Below are positions 33,371 through 36,837 of a DNA stretch of 36,837 nucleotides, in pieces. Position 1 is the stretch's first letter; each line of letters begins with the position of its first letter. Made by a program: the position numbers and the translations under genes. Below the pieces are notes generated by a model. The model was not told the DNA's origin, did no database searches, and saw only the letters and a program-made list of their open reading frames with translations. This DNA is from Synechococcus sp. CCY 9618. Its GTDB lineage: Bacteria > Cyanobacteriota > Cyanobacteriia > PCC-6307 > Cyanobiaceae. The stretch is taken from assembly GCF_019038415.1 (NCBI RefSeq), contig NZ_JAFKRG010000025.1, positions 1-36,837 on the forward strand. Reading direction: 5' to 3'.

Positions 33371-34273
33371 TCACCCCCGCGCACTGCGCAGGGCGAAAGG
33401 CACGGTGAGCAGCAGGCTCCCCCCGGCGACCACGCACAACCCCGGCAGGGAGATGTCGATCAGCACCCCCGAGAGGGCCTGGGACAGGGGATCGAAGGCG
33501 ACGCCGGCCAGCATGGCCAGGGCCATCACCCGGCCCTGCAGGGGTGCCGGGGTCTCCCGCTGCAACCAGGCGGTGGCCAGCACCCCCACCAGGCCGCCGC
33601 CGATCCCCATCGCCGCCAGCAGGGCGGCCGCCGTCCACCACTGGCAGGCCACCGCCAACCCCAGCAGGCCCGCCCCCAGCCCGGCCGACAGCCAGCCCAG
33701 CGCGCCCCCCGGATGGGCGATGGCACCGAACCGGCCGGCCCACCAGACCCCCACCAGGGCACCCACGCCGTAGGCGGCCTGGAGCCAGCCGTAGGTGGCG
33801 GCGTCACCGCCGAAGCGCAGCGTCACCAGCTCCACCACGCCGATCACCACCGGGCCCAGCACGGCGAGGTTGATCATGGCGATCAGCGTCAGGCCCGTGC
33901 GGATCGCCCCGTGGCCCCAGGCGAAGGCGACCCCTCCCGCAGGCCCTGCCCCAGGCCCCCCGTCGGGGCCGTGTCCGCCGCGGCCAAACGGGGCCGCACC
34001 TGCACGAAGCAGCCCACGGCGAGCAGCAGCAGAACGGTGTCGAAGGCCAGGGCCGCCGTCGCCCCGGCAACGGCCAGGGACAGGCCCGCCAGAGCCGGCC
34101 CGGCCACGTTGCTGATCTGCTCGCTGCCCTGGAGCCAGGCGTGGGCCTGGCCGAGATGGCGGTCCTCCAGCAGGCGGGGCCAGGGAGGTGCCCGAGCCCG
34201 TGCGCTGCAGCATCAGCCAGGTGACGGCGACGAACCAGAACTGGACGCCGGCGAACAGGAGGGATCCGCTCAT
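33371..34273 (-). pseudogene. MFS transporter pseudogene (internal deletion and frameshifts)
   Basis: The ATG at 34273 overlaps the stop of the upstream Coq4-like gene (ATGA). The first 30 residues (SGSLLFAGVQFWFVAVTWLML, then QRTGSGTSL) look like an early membrane span of an MFS exporter. At about 34190 the protein-like sequence jumps to another frame (HLGQAHAWLQGSEQISNVAG onward), and the span that normally lies between these parts is missing, so a deletion is likely. Near 33935 it returns to the first frame (VAFAWGHGAIRTGLTL) and continues through the later membrane spans to the stop. Two frame changes plus a deletion make it non-functional unless these are assembly errors. Confidence 0.75.
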
Positions 34274-34995
34274 GGCCGCCCCAGCCACTCAGCGAAGGGG
34301 CGCAGCTGGAGCTCCTCGCGCCACTGCTGCAGTGGCTTGGCCCAGCCCTCCTCCCAGCGCTGGGCGAACAGGGGCCTGGCCTCCCGCCCCATCTCCAGCC
34401 CGATCCGGATCGCCTCCACCAGGGGAGGCAGCAGCTCGGGCTCCAGGACGGTGATCGACAGCAGCGACTGGGCCGTGAGCGCCGAGGCCAGAGGATAGGG
34501 GAACTGGCTGAGATGGAAGGCCTGCAGGCCGATCTCGCCGATCACTGAGGTGTCGAAGCCGGTGATCACGTGCCAGAGGTCGTGGGTCTGGCTGAGGCGC
34601 AGCTCCACATACACCGCGTCGTTGGTGGGCTCCATGCCGGCATGGAGGTTGGGGTCGTAACCCAGCTGCCCCATGGCCGACCCATAGACCTGGCCGAGGC
34701 AGCCCTGCGGCAGGGCGGCGAGCTGGGTCAGGTCGTGGGCGGGGGGAATCCAGCGCTGATCGATCAGGGCAGCGCAGGCCGGATCGCGGCGCAGGTGCTC
34801 CGCCGCCAGCGCATAGGACGGGGTCTCGAGCAGGGCTTCGCTGAGGGCCCCCACCAGCTCGAGGCTGGTGTCGCCGCCGCCCATGGCCACGACGGTGCCG
34901 AAGATCCGGAACAGCTGGGGCGGCACCGCCTGGGCCTCGAACGGCGCAGCGGCGGGCAGAAGGGTGGTGGCCATGGCAGGAACCGCAAAGAACAT
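34270..34995 (-). CDS. Coq4 family protein
   Basis: The 241-aa frame has the Coq4 zinc motif HDLWHVITGFDTS...E: H138, D139, H142 and E154. Upstream are the family's LGQVYGSAMGQLGYDPNLH and the ND-x-YVELRLSQTHD approach. In eukaryotes Coq4 acts in ubiquinone synthesis. Picocyanobacteria make plastoquinone instead, so the role here is unknown. The ATG at 34974 (234 aa) is an alternative start and would leave the putative operator free. The stop overlaps the MFS pseudogene start, so the two formed an operon. It is divergent from tetR, which probably regulates it. Confidence 0.85.
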   Translation of the reverse strand: MFFAVPAMATTLLPAAAPFEAQAVPPQLFRIFGTVVAMGGGDTSLELVGALSEALLETPSYALAAEHLRRDPACAALIDQRWIPPAHDLTQLAALPQGCLGQVYGSAMGQLGYDPNLHAGMEPTNDAVYVELRLSQTHDLWHVITGFDTSVIGEIGLQAFHLSQFPYPLASALTAQSLLSITVLEPELLPPLVEAIRIGLEMGREARPLFAQRWEEGWAKPLQQWREELQLRPFAEWLGRP

Positions 34996-35027
34996 GAGCG
35001 TTGCTCACGTGCCTGAAAGTATGAGCA
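34995..35027. promoter_or_regulatory. Putative TetR operator half-sites
   Basis: The stretch carries a perfect TGAGC-GTT-GCTCA inverted repeat (34995-35007) and a further TGAGCA at 35022-35027 that is an inverted copy of TGCTCA 14 nt before it. Three half-sites between a TetR-family gene and the divergent Coq4-MFS pair suggest the regulator's binding region. Inferred from position and symmetry only. Confidence 0.5.
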
Positions 35028-35086
35028 TCCCTCGCGTTTTTCAACGGGGATGCGAGGATCGCTCGTGTTTGTTGGCGCCCCTACCC

Positions 35087-35746
35087 ATGGCTGACGCCTC
35101 CGCCACCCCCGCCGAGCCCTCGCCCCTGCGCCGCCAGCCGCGCCAGGCCCGCAGCCAGGAGCGGGTGCGCCGGATCCTGGCGGCGGCCGAGGAGCTGTTC
35201 GTTTCAGGCGGTGTCGGCAGCACCACCACCAACGCCATCGCCGCCAAAGCCGGGGTGCCGATCGGCTCCCTCTACCAGTTCTTCCCCGACAAGGGGGCGA
35301 TCCTGCGCCGCCTGGCCCAGGGCTACGGCGAGCAGCTGCACGAAGCACTCGCCGCCTTCGCCGGCGGGGAAGGGGCGGCGCTGCCCCTGGAGGCCTACAT
35401 CACCGGCACGGTGGCGCTCACCGATCGCTTCTTCCGCGACCACCCCGGCTACCCGGCCATCTTCATGGACGTGCAGGCCACCACCGCCGAGCTGCTGGCC
35501 ATCGAGGAGGAGGCCGATGCCCGGCTGATCGCCGACTGGTCGGGAACGCTGCTGGAGCGGGCCGCCGCCGAAGGGGCCACCCTCAGCGCCGAGGACGGCC
35601 GCCTGATCGCCTACGTGCTGGTGAAGACCATCGGCAACCTGCTGTGGCTCGCCGCCACCCAGGAGCCACCGCTCGGCACCCAGCTGGTGCGGGAAGCCTC
35701 GGAGCTGGCCATCGCCTACCTGCGGCGGCGCCTGGCCGCGGCCTGA
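35087..35746 (+). CDS. TetR/AcrR family transcriptional regulator
   Basis: The ATG at 35087 gives 219 aa. The DNA-binding domain is classical: RQPRQARSQERVRRILAAA, ELFVSGGVGSTTTNAIAAKAGVPIGSLYQFFPDKGAILRRLA (helix-turn-helix). The C-terminal ligand domain is all helical (FRDHPGYPAIFMDVQATTAEL and on). TetR regulators often control a divergent exporter or enzyme operon, here the Coq4-like gene and the MFS exporter. Because the exporter is broken, the regulator may have lost its main target. Its stop abuts the stop of the aldo/keto reductase. Confidence 0.9.
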   Translation: MADASATPAEPSPLRRQPRQARSQERVRRILAAAEELFVSGGVGSTTTNAIAAKAGVPIGSLYQFFPDKGAILRRLAQGYGEQLHEALAAFAGGEGAALPLEAYITGTVALTDRFFRDHPGYPAIFMDVQATTAELLAIEEEADARLIADWSGTLLERAAAEGATLSAEDGRLIAYVLVKTIGNLLWLAATQEPPLGTQLVREASELAIAYLRRRLAAA

Positions 35747-36697
35747 TCAGGCCCAGAGGTTCTCCAGGGTGTAGGGGCCGCCCTCCTTCACCCAGATGGA
35801 GCCATCGATGTAGCGGTGGCCGCGCTCCAGGCCGGCGATGGCCTCCATGTCCTCGGCGGCCAGGTCCCCCTCGGCGGCCATCAGGTTTTCGCACAGCCGC
35901 CCCGGGCTCACCGACTTGGGAATCACAGCGGTGCCCCGCTGCAGGGCCCAGCGCAGCAGCACCTGGGCCGGGGTGATGCCCCGCTGCTGGGCGATCGCGT
36001 TGATGGTGGGATCCTCCAGCAGCACCGGCTCCCCGGCGGGCCGGATGAAGGCGGGCCGGCCGGCCGACCCCAGCGGCGCGTAACCGGTGAGAGGGATGCC
36101 GAGGGCCTGACAGAAGGCGAGCAGCTCGTTCTGCTGCAGGTAGGGGTGAAGCTCCACCTGATTGGTCGCCGGCCGGATGCGGGCCTGCGCCAGCAGGGAC
36201 TCGAGGGTGGCCCTGCCGAAGTTGCTCACGCCGATGTGGCGGCACAGCCCCTGCTCCACCGCCGCTTCCATCGCCGCCCAGGTGCTGGCGATCGGCAGCT
36301 CCTCCAGGGGGATCAGATCGGCCGCCGTCTCCGGCATCAGCACGCCAGGCCGGAAGGCCACGGGCCAGTGGATCAGGTAGAGGTCGAGGTGGTCGAGCTG
36401 CAGATCGGCCAGGGTTCGCTCCAGAGCCGGCTGCACGTCCGCGGGGGCGTGGGCGTTGTTCCAGAGCTTGGAGGTGATCCAGAGCTGCTCCCGGGTCACC
36501 ACGCCCTCCCGGATGGCGGCACTCAACGCCTCACCGATCTCGGCCTCGTTGCCGTAGATCGCGGCACAGTCGATGTGGCGGTAGCCGAGCCGCAGGGCCG
36601 CATGCACCGCCGCGCCCACGTCCCCCGGCGGGGCGTTCCAGGTGCCCAGGCCGAGCATCGGCAGGGTGGAGCCGTCGTCGAAGCTCAGGGACTTCAC
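35747..36697 (-). CDS. Aldo/keto reductase
   Basis: The 316-aa product is an NADPH-dependent aldo/keto reductase. The catalytic tetrad is at canonical positions: D43 and Y48 (RHIDCAAIYGNE), K77 (TSKLWN) and H110 (LIHWP). VSNFGRATLESLL, QVELHPYLQQ, PLTGYAPLGS and the cofactor segment AVIPKSVSPGRLCEN follow. The start is a GTG at 36697. The end of an IS-type element lies about 35 nt upstream, so the native promoter may have been replaced. The substrate is unknown (small aldehydes or ketones are typical). Confidence 0.92.
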   Translation of the reverse strand: MKSLSFDDGSTLPMLGLGTWNAPPGDVGAAVHAALRLGYRHIDCAAIYGNEAEIGEALSAAIREGVVTREQLWITSKLWNNAHAPADVQPALERTLADLQLDHLDLYLIHWPVAFRPGVLMPETAADLIPLEELPIASTWAAMEAAVEQGLCRHIGVSNFGRATLESLLAQARIRPATNQVELHPYLQQNELLAFCQALGIPLTGYAPLGSAGRPAFIRPAGEPVLLEDPTINAIAQQRGITPAQVLLRWALQRGTAVIPKSVSPGRLCENLMAAEGDLAAEDMEAIAGLERGHRYIDGSIWVKEGGPYTLENLWA

Positions 36698-36731
36698 GGG
36701 AACACCGGGCAGGGGCCGCAGGACAGGCCAT

Positions 36732-36837
36732 TGAGACTAAGTGTGATTTCCCACCAGGTTGTTCATGCCTGCAGCTGAGCTAGCCGCTGTTGGGGGGTGA
36801 GGCCACCCAGGGCCATATGGCACCTGCGGCCGTTATA
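36732..36837 (-). mobile_element. 3' end of an IS3-family-like insertion sequence (partial)
   Basis: The element enters from the right edge. A minus-strand frame ends at 36763 with 24 residues reading YNGRRCHMALGGLTPQQRLA and then QLQA, like the C-terminus of IS3-type (rve integrase) transposases. The segment 36732-36762 after the stop (TGAGACTAAGTGTGATTTCC on the plus strand) is the likely terminal inverted repeat, beginning with TG as IS3 ends do. The other end and target duplication are outside the window. Confidence 0.7.
36763..36837 (-). CDS. IS3-type transposase, C-terminal end (partial)
   Basis: Only the last 24 codons and the TGA (36763-36765) are visible. The YN-x-RR-x-H-x-ALGGLTP pattern is the hallmark ending of the integrase-core subunit (OrfB) of IS3-family elements. 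No statement on intactness is possible. Confidence 0.75.
   Translation of the reverse strand, partial: YNGRRCHMALGGLTPQQRLAQLQA

Overview
The window comes from a high-GC picocyanobacterium of the Synechococcus/Cyanobium type. This is inferred from a psbA 3' end, psbO, crtR (beta-carotene hydroxylase), Ycf20- and Ycf66-family genes, a DUF2555 protein and a dense, mostly GC-rich (roughly two-thirds GC) gene layout with many 4-nt overlaps.

Positions 1-20,500 look like ordinary chromosomal core: psbA end and terminator, aroC, then a minus-strand block eda-ftsH-sat-psbO, coaBC with a DUF2555 gene, tRNA-Ala(CGC), a 53-aa protein resembling the C-terminal domain of ChlB, a Ycf20-like protein, pyrB and a 3-methyladenine DNA glycosylase (coupled through TTGA), gatC, crtR, an alpha/beta hydrolase with an N-terminal DUF1400-like region, tRNA-Leu(UAG), ycf66, ileS and a Tat-exported GHL10-type hydrolase.

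Positions 20,400-26,800 are more accessory. A two-gene minus-strand unit joins a CDGSH-CDGSH-FMN glutamate-synthase-like fusion to a membrane-anchored TIR-like protein, whose tail runs 106 nt antisense into the hydrolase gene. Then come a zinc alcohol dehydrogenase and an arsenate-resistance module: arsR, divergent from gap and arsJ, with a perfect 9-2-9 palindrome between them. In this module GAPDH would make 1-arseno-3-phosphoglycerate and ArsJ would export it.

Positions 26,800-33,370 hold the clearest acquired material, with visibly lower GC in its non-core parts: a frame-broken small secreted protein gene, a MazF/PemK-type toxin-antitoxin pair, a DUF2817 (M14-like) peptidase, and a tandem of two different reverse transcriptases with intact YVDD motifs. 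The pair matches a type 3 defense-associated RT system (Drt3a + Drt3b). Directly downstream lies a hairpin-rich stretch with an ACACAC tract in the sense orientation, a candidate for the associated non-coding RNA. This is the most interesting element of the window.

Positions 33,370-36,837 return to high GC: an MFS exporter gene broken by an internal deletion and frameshifts, a Coq4-family gene coupled to it, a divergent TetR regulator with repeated TGAGC half-sites in the shared promoter region, an aldo/keto reductase, and the 3' end of an IS3-type transposase cut by the window edge.
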